Assembly (NCBI RefSeq): GCF_026898095.1 | Contig: NZ_CP114015.1 | Span: 2,542,001 to 2,606,000, forward strand | Direction: 5' to 3' | Length of the DNA: 64,000 nt | DNA from: Arthrobacter sp. ATA002 | GTDB taxonomy: Bacteria > Actinomycetota > Actinomycetes > Actinomycetales > Micrococcaceae | Part shown: positions 12,956-21,360 of the stretch, in pieces | Numbering within the stretch: position 1 is the first letter of the stretch | Layout of the letters: each line of letters begins with the position of its first letter | Program-made: the position numbers and the translations under genes | The notes under the pieces: model-generated | What the model was told of the DNA's origin: nothing | Databases searched by the model: none | The model's input: only the letters and a program-made list of their open reading frames with translations

Positions 12956-12997
12956 CTTACAGACCGTTTAGTTCACGCGCAGGAACCCACGCACGTC

Positions 12998-13393
12998 TCA
13001 GACCAGCATTAGAAAGAAACCAGCCAGCGTGCAGGCTGCGCCGACGGCCGTCAGCGTCCAGCCCACCGCCAGGGCCGGATTTTCTTCCCGGGGTTCACCC
13101 AGACCCCATCGAGCGGGATGACAGGCATCATAGTGCAGTGCAACGACGGTTCCCGGCTCGAGCCCGCGGGTTTGTTCGGCGGTGTGCAGGGAAAGACGAG
13201 GAGTGCTCTCGCCGTCTGACCAGCGAAGTCCCTTGAAACCTCCGGCTTCAAAGACTTCAGCCGTGGTGCTGATCCATACACATCTGCGCCTCCTGATGGC
13301 CCGGCCGATAAGCACCAGCGGAATGCCTGCCGCCAGCCCCATCCAGCTTAATAATTCCAGGATGGACCCAATCACGTCTGCGGCTTCCGGCAT
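12998..13393 (-). CDS. Small two-TM membrane protein (DUF3592-like)
   Basis: Protein of 131 aa with two hydrophobic segments, one at about residues 9-30 (LLSWMGLAAGIPLVLIG) and one at about 108-130 (VGWTLTAVGAACTLAGFFLMLV), flanking a soluble beta-rich loop of about 75 residues. The loop reads TAEVFEAGGFKGL then LEPGTVVALHYDACHPARW, similar in plan to DUF3592 proteins, where the loop lies outside the membrane. No catalytic residues are evident. Function unknown. It lies downstream of, and on the same strand as, the DUF21/CBS pair but is separated from it by a strong hairpin, so it is probably transcribed on its own. Confidence 0.7.
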   Translation of the reverse strand: MPEAADVIGSILELLSWMGLAAGIPLVLIGRAIRRRRCVWISTTAEVFEAGGFKGLRWSDGESTPRLSLHTAEQTRGLEPGTVVALHYDACHPARWGLGEPREENPALAVGWTLTAVGAACTLAGFFLMLV

Positions 13394-13489
13394 GGTGAAA
13401 TTTTATGCCCGAAAAGTGTCCGCCGGGCACCCGACTCTCCCGTTGGTCTGACTTTCAGAACCACACCTTCACCTTCGGTTAACGATGCT

Positions 13490-13528
13490 GATGCCGCCAG
13501 GCTGCCCGCAAGGGCAACCGGCGGCATC
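13490..13528 (-). terminator. Hairpin downstream of the DUF21/CBS pair
   Basis: GATGCCGCC (13490-13498) pairs with GGCGGCATC (13520-13528), with an inner GCTGCCC/GGGCAAC partial stem and a GCAA loop. It lies 39 bases past the stop of the DUF21/CBS gene. There is no strong T-run, so termination is inferred from stem strength and place. Confidence 0.6.
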
Positions 13529-13566
13529 GGCCCGGTTATCGGTTGGACGGGGAAGGAAACCCGCGG

Positions 13567-14607
13567 TTACACGGTGGTGGCGTCCTGGACCTCACCAACG
13601 AGTTCCTCGATGATGTCCTCGAGGAACAAGACGCCGGTGGTGTTGCCCTCGGCGTCGAACACGCGGGCAACATGGGCACCGGTGCGGCGCATGGTGGCCA
13701 GGGCGTCCTCCAGCTCGCTGCCCCGGAAGGCCGATGCGAGGCGGCGGATGCGCTTGGCGGGAACGGCGGCAGTGAACTTCTCCGGCACCGTCAGGTCCAT
13801 GACGTCCTTCAGGTGCAGATACCCGCTGGGCACGCCGTCTTTGTCGGTAAGGATGTAGCGGGAGTATCCGTGGCGGCCTACCGCTTCCTGAATGTCCGCA
13901 GGCGTGGCCGACTCCGGAAGCAGCACCATACTGGCAATCGGAACCTCGACATCAGCCACGGTCTTCGAGGTGAACTCGAAGGCGGCGCTGAGGGTGCCGC
14001 TGGTGTCGGAGAGCATGCCCTCACGAGTGGACTGCTCCACGATGTTCGCCACTTCGTCCATGGTGTAGGCGCTGGTGGCTTCGTCCTTGGGCTCCACCTT
14101 GAACAGGCGCAGCACGCCGTTGGCGATGCCGTTCAGCGACCAGATTACCGGCTTGAAAATCCGGGCCACCATCACCAGCGGAGGAGCCAGAATGAGTGCG
14201 GCGCGGGTCGGAACGGAGAACGAGATGTTCTTGGGCACCATTTCACCGATGACCACGTGCAGGAACGTCACCAGCAGCAGCGCCACGGCAAACGCGATAA
14301 TGCTGATCATTTCGGCGGAGAGCGAAGTAAGCCCCAGCGGGATTTCCAGCAGGTGGTGAATCGCAGGCTCGGAGACGTTCAGGATCAGCAGGGAGCAGAC
14401 AGTGATACCCAGCTGGGCTGTGGCCAGCATCAGCGTAGCGTGTTCCATGGCCCACAGAGTGGTTTTCGCCGCCTTGGAGCCGGCTTCGGCCTTCGGCTCA
14501 ATCTGAGAGCGCCGGGCTGAGATGACGGCAAATTCCGCACCTACGAAGAACGCATTGACGGCCAAAAGGACGAAAAGCCAGATAATTCCGGGAAGATATT
14601 CACTCAT
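13567..14607 (-). CDS. DUF21/CBS-domain membrane protein (CNNM/CorC-like), second of pair
   Basis: Protein of 346 aa. The N-terminal DUF21 (CNNM) transmembrane domain spans about residues 1-180 and contains NAFFVGAEFAVISARRSQIE, TAQLGITVCSLLI and VIGEMVPKNI, the conserved GE-(L/M)-VPK loop. Two CBS motifs follow (about 210-340), ending RVFDAEGNTTGVLFLEDIIEELVGE. It lacks the C-terminal CorC/HlyC domain that its upstream partner has. Relatives are linked to Mg2+ or Co2+ efflux and tolerance; older annotations call them hemolysins. The start ATG overlaps the stop of the upstream paralogue by 4 bases, so the two are co-translated and may form a heteromer. Confidence 0.9.
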   Translation of the reverse strand: MSEYLPGIIWLFVLLAVNAFFVGAEFAVISARRSQIEPKAEAGSKAAKTTLWAMEHATLMLATAQLGITVCSLLILNVSEPAIHHLLEIPLGLTSLSAEMISIIAFAVALLLVTFLHVVIGEMVPKNISFSVPTRAALILAPPLVMVARIFKPVIWSLNGIANGVLRLFKVEPKDEATSAYTMDEVANIVEQSTREGMLSDTSGTLSAAFEFTSKTVADVEVPIASMVLLPESATPADIQEAVGRHGYSRYILTDKDGVPSGYLHLKDVMDLTVPEKFTAAVPAKRIRRLASAFRGSELEDALATMRRTGAHVARVFDAEGNTTGVLFLEDIIEELVGEVQDATTV

Positions 14608-15953
14608 GCCAGGTCCTTCGTGAGCTCGTCAATAATCTGGTCGTGGGTGCTGGGCAGCGCCCCCTCCGTGGGGGTGTAGCGCAGCCGTTCCACATGGGTG
14701 CCAACGACGCGTTCCACGCGCAGGACACCGTTATTGACGGGCACTTCATCACCCAGTTCCGGAATGCGGTCCAGACGGTCCGTGACGAAACCTGCCAGGG
14801 TGTCATATTCCTCGCCCTCGGGAACCAGGACGCCGGTGCGCTCGCGCAGCTCATCGGGGCGGAGCGACGCATCGAAGGACAGGGACCGGCCGCTGCGGAC
14901 CACGCCAACGCGGGCACGGTCGTGCTCATCCTCCAACTCGCCGACAATCTCCTCGACGAGGTCTTCCAGGGTCACGATTCCGGCGGTTCCGCCGTGTTCA
15001 TCGGAGACGACGGCGACCTGCAGGCCCTGCTGGCGCAGGAGGCCCAGCAGGGAATCGACGCCCATGGACTCGGGGACCCGGAGAGCCTCGACTTTGAGGT
15101 CGGCTGCCGTGACGCTGCCGCGCTCGGCGAGGGAAACGGCAAACGCCTGCTTGACGTGAAGAACGCCCAGAATGTCATCGGAGTCGCGTCCGATTACGGG
15201 GAACCTGGAGTATCCGGTCGAAATGGCCAGCTCAATGATCTGCTCCGCCGTATCGGTTGACGCCACTGAACGCATCCGGACCCGGGGGGTCATGACGTCG
15301 GCCGCGGTGTGTTCGGAAAAGCGCAGCGTGCGGCTGAGCAGCTGTGCGTGGTCCAGATCCAGGACGCCTTCCAGTGCGGAGCGGCGAACGAGGGAACTGA
15401 GCTCTTCGGCTGTCCGTGCTCCGGAGAGCTCTTCTTTCGGCTCGATGCCGAAGGACCGGATAATCGCGTTGGCAGTGTTGTTGAACAGGAGAATGACGGG
15501 TTTGAACACCGTGGTAAACACGGTCTGGAATGGCACCACTACCTTAGCGGTTCCCAGCGGCAGGGCCAGCGCGAAGTTTTTCGGGACCAGTTCGCCAATG
15601 ATCATGGAGAACACCGTGGCCAGGAAGATACCAATAACGGCACCTGCTCCGCCCACAAATGCTTCCGGTATTCCCAGGGACAGCATCGGCTCGCGCAGCA
15701 GGGAGCTGATCGCCGGTTCAAAGGTGTACCCCGTCAGCAGCGTCGTGAGCGTAATGCCCAGCTGAGCGCTTGAGAGGTGAGTGGAAGTGATCTTGAGTGC
15801 TTTGATGGTGGGGGCAAGGCGCTTTTCGCCTTGAGCCTGCCGTGCCTCCAGGTCATTGCGGTCAAGGTTGACCAGCGAGAATTCCGAGGCAACGAACAAT
15901 CCCGTGCCGACCGTAAGAACGAGGCCAACCGCGAGCATGATCAATTCATACAT
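14604..15953 (-). CDS. DUF21/CBS/CorC-HlyC membrane protein, first of pair
   Basis: Protein of 449 aa with DUF21 membrane domain (about 1-200: LFVASEFSLVNLDRNDLEARQ, SAQLGITLTTLLTGY, IIGELVPKNFALAL), a CBS pair (about 220-345: MTPRVRMRSV, TGYSRFPVIGRDSDDILGV, VSDEHGGTAGIVTLEDLVEE) and a CorC/HlyC transporter-associated domain (about 360-445, ending LRYTPTEGALPSTHDQIIDE). This complete layout is typical of CNNM-type metal exporters. GAGAGGG precedes the ATG. It is the first gene of a two-gene operon with a shortened paralogue. A 292-base gap separates it from the divergent fadA; the regulation of that gap is shared. Confidence 0.92.
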   Translation of the reverse strand: MYELIMLAVGLVLTVGTGLFVASEFSLVNLDRNDLEARQAQGEKRLAPTIKALKITSTHLSSAQLGITLTTLLTGYTFEPAISSLLREPMLSLGIPEAFVGGAGAVIGIFLATVFSMIIGELVPKNFALALPLGTAKVVVPFQTVFTTVFKPVILLFNNTANAIIRSFGIEPKEELSGARTAEELSSLVRRSALEGVLDLDHAQLLSRTLRFSEHTAADVMTPRVRMRSVASTDTAEQIIELAISTGYSRFPVIGRDSDDILGVLHVKQAFAVSLAERGSVTAADLKVEALRVPESMGVDSLLGLLRQQGLQVAVVSDEHGGTAGIVTLEDLVEEIVGELEDEHDRARVGVVRSGRSLSFDASLRPDELRERTGVLVPEGEEYDTLAGFVTDRLDRIPELGDEVPVNNGVLRVERVVGTHVERLRYTPTEGALPSTHDQIIDELTKDLA

Positions 15954-16178
15954 TGGGGCGCCCTCTCTGGTTGTGGCCGAAGAATCGGTCAGAGCATGGA
16001 GGGGCGAGGGTTTATGTGAAGGGGGTCATCCATAGTTAGACGATAGTACGTGAAAAAACTAGGAAAAAGCTGGGAACACTTCCGTTCGCTCTGAGATGAG
16101 AGGATCCTGCCCCAAATCTCCCTGCCTGTCCCCGGTTTCGGTTAGTGTCGACGCGAAAGTCCCCACTGTTTGCAGGCC

Positions 16179-16198
16179 ATGTTACCGACGAGTAACAT
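16179..16198. promoter_or_regulatory. Palindrome upstream of the fadAB operon (candidate TetR-type operator)
   Basis: ATGTTAC and GTAACAT form perfect 7-base arms with a 6-base spacer, 48 bases upstream of the thiolase GTG start. The TTAC-N6-GTAA core resembles TetR-family sites seen upstream of actinobacterial fatty-acid genes, from memory. Which protein binds it is unknown; no regulator is adjacent. Confidence 0.45.
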
Positions 16199-16245
16199 CG
16201 GAGTCCGGACAGTGTTCCGTTTCATATCTCAAAGAGGAGTTGTAC

Positions 16246-17492
16246 GTGAGCCCACAAAGCCGAGCACGGCAGATCAGGGACGTTGTTTTCGTAGACGGAG
16301 TCCGCACTCCCTTCGGAAAAGCCGGCGAGAAAGGCATGTACGCCGGGATGCGCGCCGATGACTTGGTGGTCAAGTGCATCCGCGAGCTGATGCGCCGCAA
16401 CCCCTCGCTTCCCCCGGCACGCATCGACGAGGTGGCCATCGCCGCGACCACCCAGACCGGCGACCAGGGCCTAACCATCGGCCGCACCGCCGCACTGCTG
16501 GCCGGCCTGCCACGCACCGTGCCCGGCTTCGCCATTGACCGCATGTGCGCCGGGGCCATGACCGCCGTGACCACCACGGCGTCGGGCATCGGTTTCGGCG
16601 CGTACGACGTCGTCATCGCCGGCGGGGTGGAGCACATGGGCAACCACCCGATGGGCCAGGATGCCGATCCGAACCCCCGTTTCGTGACTGAACGCCTCGT
16701 GGACCCGGCCGCCCTGAACATGGGCAACACGGCGGAGAACCTGCACGACCGCTTTCCGAACATCACCAAGGAGCGCACCGACGCCTACGCCGCGGCCAGC
16801 CAGGAACGGCTTGCCAAAGCCTACGCCAACAACTTCATCCAGCCGGACCTGGTGCCCGTCGCCTCGAAGAAACCCGGTACCGGCTGGACCCTGAACTCCG
16901 TGGATGAAGGCCCCCGCCCCGGCACCACTGTCGAGGACCTTGCCGGACTCCGCACCCTTTCCGCGCGCACGGCCGGGTCACCGCCGGCAATGCCTCGGGC
17001 CTGAACGACGGTGCCACCACCGCGCTGCTCGCCTCCGCCGACGCCGCCGAGGAACTGGGCCTGCCCGTGAAGATGCGCCTGGTCGGCTATGCCTTTGCCG
17101 GCGTCGAACCCGAGGTCATGGGCTACGGACCGGTTCCGGCCACCGAAAAGGTCCTGAAGCAGACCGGGCTGTCCATCGAGGACATCGGCCTGTTTGAAAT
17201 CAACGAGGCCTTCGCCGTGCAGGTGCTCTCCTTCCTGGACTTCTACGGCATCGCCGACGATGATCCCCGGGTCAACCGCTACGGCGGCGCCATCGCCGTC
17301 GGGCACCCGCTGGCCTCCTCGGGCGTGCGCCTGATGAACCAGCTGGCCCGCCAGTTCGCAGAAGACCCGACCGTTCGCTACGGCATGACCACCATGTGCA
17401 TCGGCCTTGGCATGGGCGCCACCATCATCTGGGAAAACCCGAACCACCCCGACTACAACACCGACACCGAGTCCACGGAGGCCACAAAGTAA
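16246..17492 (+). CDS. fadA: Acetyl-CoA C-acyltransferase (thiolase), one frameshift
   Basis: Thiolase that cleaves 3-ketoacyl-CoA to acetyl-CoA and a shortened acyl-CoA in fatty-acid beta-oxidation. The acylated Cys lies in IDRMCAGAMTAV, the catalytic His in AIAVGHPLASSG and the second Cys in TTMCIGLGMGATI; LFEINEAFAVQVLSF is also typical. The GTG start at 16246 has AGAGGAG seven bases upstream. After DLAGLRT the frame breaks: CCC at 16955-16957 should be CCCC, giving RTPFRAHGRVTAGNASGLND in the next frame. Restored length is about 415 aa, normal for the family. The stop TAA overlaps the ATG of fadB by one base, so the pair is coupled. Confidence 0.92.
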
Positions 17493-19636
17493 TGACTTCA
17501 AGCGATTACCAGCAGCTGGCCGGACACTTCCCCACCGAGGTCATCACCCATTCCTACGTCTCGGACATTGCCCTGCCCGGCGGGGCCGGCACCTTTGCGC
17601 TGATCACCCTGGACAACGACGTCGACCACTCCCGCCCAACCACGCTGGGCCCCAACACCCTGCTGGAATTGGGCACGGTGCTGGATTCCCTGAAAGCGCG
17701 CGCTGAAGCAGGCGAGATTGTCGGGGTCGGCGTTACCGGCAAGCCGCATTACCTCGTTGCCGGTGCTGACCTGTCCGCTACGCAGAAGCTGGCGTCCTAC
17801 GAGGACGGCCTGGCCATGGCCCGGCTCGGCCACGAGGTCTATGGAAAGCTGCAGACCCTTGGCGTGCCCAGCTTCACCTTCATCAACGGCGTGGCCCTGG
17901 GCGGCGGGCTCGAGATTGCCCTGCAGTCCAACTACCGCACCGTCTCCACCGGCGCCGGCGCCCTGGCCCTGCCGGAAGCCTTCATCGGGCTGGTTCCGGG
18001 CTGGGGCGGCGTGTACCTCCTGCCGCGCCTGATCGGGCCCGAGAACGCCGTGAAGGTGATGATCGAGAACCCGCTCAGCAATAACCGGACACTGTCGGGG
18101 CCGGCAGCCTTCAAGCTCGGCATCGCCGACGCCATGTTTGAGCCGGCCGATTTCGTGGAGCAGTCCCTGGCTTGGGCCGCCCGCGTCATCACCGGCGAGG
18201 AAACCGTGTCACGCCCCAACGCCGCCGATGCGGCCACGTCGGCAGAAGCCTGGGACGCCGCCGTCGCCCACGGCCGCGCCGTGGTGGAAGCCCGTACCTC
18301 CAACGCAGCCCCGGCCCCCGCGAAGGTGCTGGACCTGCTCGAAGCCGGCAGGAACTGGACCGCCGAGCAGTCCCGCGATGCCGAGTGCGCAGCACTGGCT
18401 GACCTGATGCAGACACCGCAGTTCCACTCCACGGTCTACGCGTTCCTGGACCTGGTCCAGAAGCGCGGCAAGCGGCCCGCCGGCGCACCCGACAAGAAGC
18501 TGGCACGTCCGGTGTCAAAGGTGGGTGTGGTTGGAGCCGGACTCATGGCCAGCCAGCTCGCACTGCTGTTCGCCCGCCAGCTCAAGGTGCCCGTGGTGAT
18601 GACCGATATTGACCAGGCACGGGTGGACAAGGGTGTGGGCTACGTGCACGCGGAGGTGGACAAGCTGCTCGCCAAGCAGCGCATCTCCCCCGACGCCGCC
18701 AACCGCACCAAGGCACTGGTCACCGGTTCGGTTTCCAAGCAGGCGTTCTCCGACGCCGACTTCGTGATCGAGGCCGTCTTCGAGGAACTCTCCGTGAAAA
18801 AGCAGGTGTTCGCCGAGGTGGAGGCCGTGGTCTCCCCCGAGTGCATCCTGGCCACCAACACGTCCTCCCTGTCCGTAACGGAGATGGCCGCTGACCTGCA
18901 GCACCCCGAACGGGTCGTGGGCTTCCACTTCTTCAACCCGGTGGCCGTGATGCCGCTGCTGGAAATTGTGCGCGCCCCCAAGACCGACGACGCCGTGCTG
19001 GCCACCGCGTTTGTCCTGGCCAAGGCACTGAAGAAGACCGCCGTGCTGGTCAAGGATGACGCCGCGTTTGTGGTCAACCGGATCCTGGGCCGCATGTTCG
19101 GCGAGATCACCGCCGTCTTCGATGAAGGCACCGACGCCGCGACGGCGGACAACGCGCTGCGCCCCATGGGCCTGCCGATGTCCCCGTTCACGCTTCTGGC
19201 CCTGGTGGGCCTGCCGGTGGGCCAGCATGTGCAGGAGTCCCTGCACGCTGCCTTCGGAGACCGGTTCTGGCTCTCGGAGAACTCGCAGAAGATCATCGAC
19301 GCCGGCATCACGTCGCTGTGGCAGAAGGACGACAACGGGAAGCCGTACATCCCGGAGGAAACCCTGGCGCTGCTGTCCTTTGGCACCACGCCGTCCACCT
19401 CCGAGGAGGTCCTGCGCCGCACGCAGGATGCCCTGGCGGACGAGATCGGCCGCATGCTGGATGAAGGCGTTGTGGCAGGACCCGAGGACATCGACCTGTG
19501 CATGATCCTGGGCGCCGGCTGGCCGATGCACCTGGGCGGCATCACGCCGTATCTGGACCGTGTAGGCGCATCCGAGCGCGTGAACGGAAAAAGTTCCATG
19601 CGGCTGCTCAGGCTGCCGCCTAGCTTCCGCCCCTAA
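17492..19636 (+). CDS. fadB: 3-hydroxyacyl-CoA dehydrogenase / enoyl-CoA hydratase (FadB-type)
   Basis: Bifunctional beta-oxidation enzyme of 714 aa. Residues about 20-200 are an enoyl-CoA hydratase (crotonase) domain with VAGADLSATQ and INGVALGGGLEIAL forming the CoA oxyanion hole. Residues about 350-540 are the NAD-binding domain, with VGVVGAGLMASQLALL and the motif VVGFHFFNPVAVMPLLEIV; the catalytic His lies in this region. The C-terminal helical domain follows (VVNRILGRMFGEITAVFDEG). It acts after acyl-CoA dehydrogenase and hands 3-ketoacyl-CoA to FadA encoded directly upstream. Restart ATG overlaps the fadA stop by one base. A strong hairpin follows the stop. Confidence 0.94.
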   Translation: MTSSDYQQLAGHFPTEVITHSYVSDIALPGGAGTFALITLDNDVDHSRPTTLGPNTLLELGTVLDSLKARAEAGEIVGVGVTGKPHYLVAGADLSATQKLASYEDGLAMARLGHEVYGKLQTLGVPSFTFINGVALGGGLEIALQSNYRTVSTGAGALALPEAFIGLVPGWGGVYLLPRLIGPENAVKVMIENPLSNNRTLSGPAAFKLGIADAMFEPADFVEQSLAWAARVITGEETVSRPNAADAATSAEAWDAAVAHGRAVVEARTSNAAPAPAKVLDLLEAGRNWTAEQSRDAECAALADLMQTPQFHSTVYAFLDLVQKRGKRPAGAPDKKLARPVSKVGVVGAGLMASQLALLFARQLKVPVVMTDIDQARVDKGVGYVHAEVDKLLAKQRISPDAANRTKALVTGSVSKQAFSDADFVIEAVFEELSVKKQVFAEVEAVVSPECILATNTSSLSVTEMAADLQHPERVVGFHFFNPVAVMPLLEIVRAPKTDDAVLATAFVLAKALKKTAVLVKDDAAFVVNRILGRMFGEITAVFDEGTDAATADNALRPMGLPMSPFTLLALVGLPVGQHVQESLHAAFGDRFWLSENSQKIIDAGITSLWQKDDNGKPYIPEETLALLSFGTTPSTSEEVLRRTQDALADEIGRMLDEGVVAGPEDIDLCMILGAGWPMHLGGITPYLDRVGASERVNGKSSMRLLRLPPSFRP

Positions 19637-19653
19637 GCATGGCCGCGTCCGCG

Positions 19654-19691
19654 GTGTGCCGAAGGCCCCGGCAACCGGTCCTTCGGCACAC
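19654..19691 (+). terminator. Strong hairpin between fadB and the aldo/keto reductase
   Basis: GTGTGCCGAAGG (19654-19665) pairs perfectly with CCTTCGGCACAC (19680-19691) across a 14-base loop, 17 bases after the fadB stop. The genes on both sides converge, so it probably works in both directions. No clear T-run follows. Confidence 0.75.
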
Positions 19692-19710
19692 CCGGGGGTG
19701 AAGCAGGCGC

Positions 19711-20688
19711 TTAGAACAAAGCAACCTTCGGCGTCTGGGGGAAGATCCGGTCGAGTTCTTCCAAATCCTTCTCGGACGGATTCCAGGACGCTGCGTCGGC
19801 ATTCTGCTGCACCTGCTCCACCGTGGTTGCCCCGGCAATGACGGAGGAAACGGCAGGCTGCGCGGCGAGCCAGGAGAATGCCACCTGAACCTCGGTCAAC
19901 CCCCGGTTCTTTGCGAAGGTTCCAAACTCGGCAAGCTGGTTAAAGTCCGCTTTGTCCAGCAGGTTCTGCCGGGAGTGGGTGAGGCGGCTGCCCTCAGGGG
20001 CCGAACCGGAGCTGTACTTACCGGTGAGCAGGCCGTTGGCCAGCGGGAAGTACGGCAGGATGCCCAGCCCGTAGGCCTCGGCAGCCGGAACAACCTCAAG
20101 CTCGGCCCGGCGGTCCAGCAGGTTGTAGTGGTTCTGGGCCGAGATGAACGGGGTGTATCCGCCCATTCGGGCCGTGAATTCAGCTTCGGCGATTTGCCAG
20201 CCGGAACGGTTGGAATGCCCGATGTAGCGCACCTTGCCGCTGGTCACCAGATCATCCAGTGCCGCCAGGGTCTCGTCGATCGGCGTCAGCGGGTCCGGAG
20301 TGTGGAACTGGTACAGGTCTATCCAGTCGGTGCCCAGCCGGCGCAGCGAGGCCTCGGCGGCCCGCACGATGTACCGCCGGGAACCCCGGGCGTCAAAATC
20401 CCGCCCGTTGGCGCCCTTCATATCCATGCCGAACTTGGTGGCCAGCACGACGTCGCCGCGCCGGGCGCCCAGGGCCTTGCCCAGCCGTTCCTCGCTCAGG
20501 CCCGGAACCGCACCGTACGTATCGGCTACGTCAAAGAGCGTAATGCCGGCGTCAATAGCGGCACTGACGACGGCGTCGGTCCCCGCCTGGTCTTCGGTCC
20601 GGGTTCCGGAGCGCCCCAGGTTGTTGCAGCCAAGCCCAACGGTTGACACGGTCAGGCCGGAATTGCCAAGTCTGTTATATGAAGTCAT
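19711..20688 (-). CDS. Aldo/keto reductase
   Basis: NADPH-dependent oxidoreductase of 325 aa with a TIM-barrel fold. The catalytic tetrad regions are visible: FDVADTYG (Asp and Tyr), VLATKFGM (Lys) and DLYQFHTPD (His). The cofactor-binding end reads GATTVEQVQQNADAASW. The N-terminal MTSYNRLGNSGLTVSTVGLGCNNLG is typical of the YghZ/Tas-like AKR branch. The frame is open 59 codons upstream, but those residues are unlike the family, so the ATG at 20688 is used. Physiological substrate unknown. It stands alone, converging on fadB and preceded by a repetitive non-coding stretch. Confidence 0.92.
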   Translation of the reverse strand: MTSYNRLGNSGLTVSTVGLGCNNLGRSGTRTEDQAGTDAVVSAAIDAGITLFDVADTYGAVPGLSEERLGKALGARRGDVVLATKFGMDMKGANGRDFDARGSRRYIVRAAEASLRRLGTDWIDLYQFHTPDPLTPIDETLAALDDLVTSGKVRYIGHSNRSGWQIAEAEFTARMGGYTPFISAQNHYNLLDRRAELEVVPAAEAYGLGILPYFPLANGLLTGKYSSGSAPEGSRLTHSRQNLLDKADFNQLAEFGTFAKNRGLTEVQVAFSWLAAQPAVSSVIAGATTVEQVQQNADAASWNPSEKDLEELDRIFPQTPKVALF

Positions 20689-20846
20689 GGTGCCCACGGT
20701 ACCGAATTCCGCCCGGTGGTGCGCCCAACGGCTGTCGAGTGGCGCAATCATGCCGCATCTACCCGTCGAAAGTCGAGATGTTGCTGTTCCCGCGCGCTCT
20801 AAGGGAAAACAGCGCGACAGTCGAAGCGCCGAAGCACCATCAAGTC

Positions 20847-20900
20847 GACACTCGACACTCGACACTCGACGCCCGACACAGCCGGGACAGCCGGGACAGG
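20847..20900. repeat. Short tandem repeats in an intergenic gap
   Basis: GACACTC is repeated three times in tandem at 20847-20867 and followed by GACGCCCGACAC, then AGCCGGGAC twice in tandem (20880-20897). The gap between the aldo/keto reductase and the next gene (about 270 bases) is otherwise made of GTCGA- and GATCAG-rich sequence. No open frame or RNA motif is recognised. Likely slippage-derived. Confidence 0.6.
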
Positions 20901-20961
20901 GCGGGATCAGACTGGATCAGGCAGACTCAGTCAGGACAGGGACGGCGCCTGCCGAAGCCGC

Positions 20962-21279
20962 TCATCCCATGAAGGGGAAGGGGTTCGTATTGGGACCCGG
21001 AGCCTTGTCCGTCTCCATGATGTATTGAATGGGGATGGGCCCGGTGGGCTGCACGCCCTCGTAAACCCGTTCGGAATGACGGGTCGCCTCCGGAACGCCA
21101 GCCTCGCGGACCGCCCCGTAGAAGTGCTGCACGGACGCCGGCTCCCTGCCGGCGTTCTCGCACCAGATGATGTACATGCCGTACAGGTCCGATGCAGGGA
21201 CCGATTCGGTCTCGTCGAGCCCGGCCATAGTGCATTCGTCGAGGAAGCGGGATACGTGGTCAAGATTCTGCTCAGCCAT
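20962..21279 (-). CDS. Small protein resembling the C-terminal domain of phage/P4-type primases
   Basis: Protein of 105 aa. Residues about 7-65 (VSRFLDECTMAGLDETES then LYGMYIIWCENAGREPASV and HFYGAVREAGV) resemble the winged-helix domain at the end of P4/D5-type phage and plasmid primases, where the pattern is FL.ec...ELY..Y..Wc...g..p.s...F...L...G. The C-terminal part (GVQPTGPIPIQYIMET) is unlike that domain. There is no primase or helicase next to it and no other phage gene, so it is a stand-alone domain; I recall similar small proteins from Arthrobacter genomes. DNA binding is inferred from the fold only. It is followed by the NmrA-type gene on the same strand, 81 bases upstream. Confidence 0.65.
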   Translation of the reverse strand: MAEQNLDHVSRFLDECTMAGLDETESVPASDLYGMYIIWCENAGREPASVQHFYGAVREAGVPEATRHSERVYEGVQPTGPIPIQYIMETDKAPGPNTNPFPFMG

Positions 21280-21360
21280 ACTCCGACCCTAGGCAATAAC
21301 CCCACCAAACCGGAAGCCGTGGGGCACCAATTGGTCATACCGTAAAGACGGCACGCCAAT

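Noticed and set aside
16246..17492. Programmed frameshifting in fadA and the other broken genes
   Set aside because: No slippery heptamer with a downstream pseudoknot is seen, and fifteen unrelated genes with the same defect point to error.
20847..20900. CRISPR array
   Set aside because: Units are 7-9 bases in direct tandem without spacers, and no cas gene is near.
20962..21279. Prophage or plasmid remnant
   Set aside because: No integrase, capsid, attachment site or other phage gene lies nearby.
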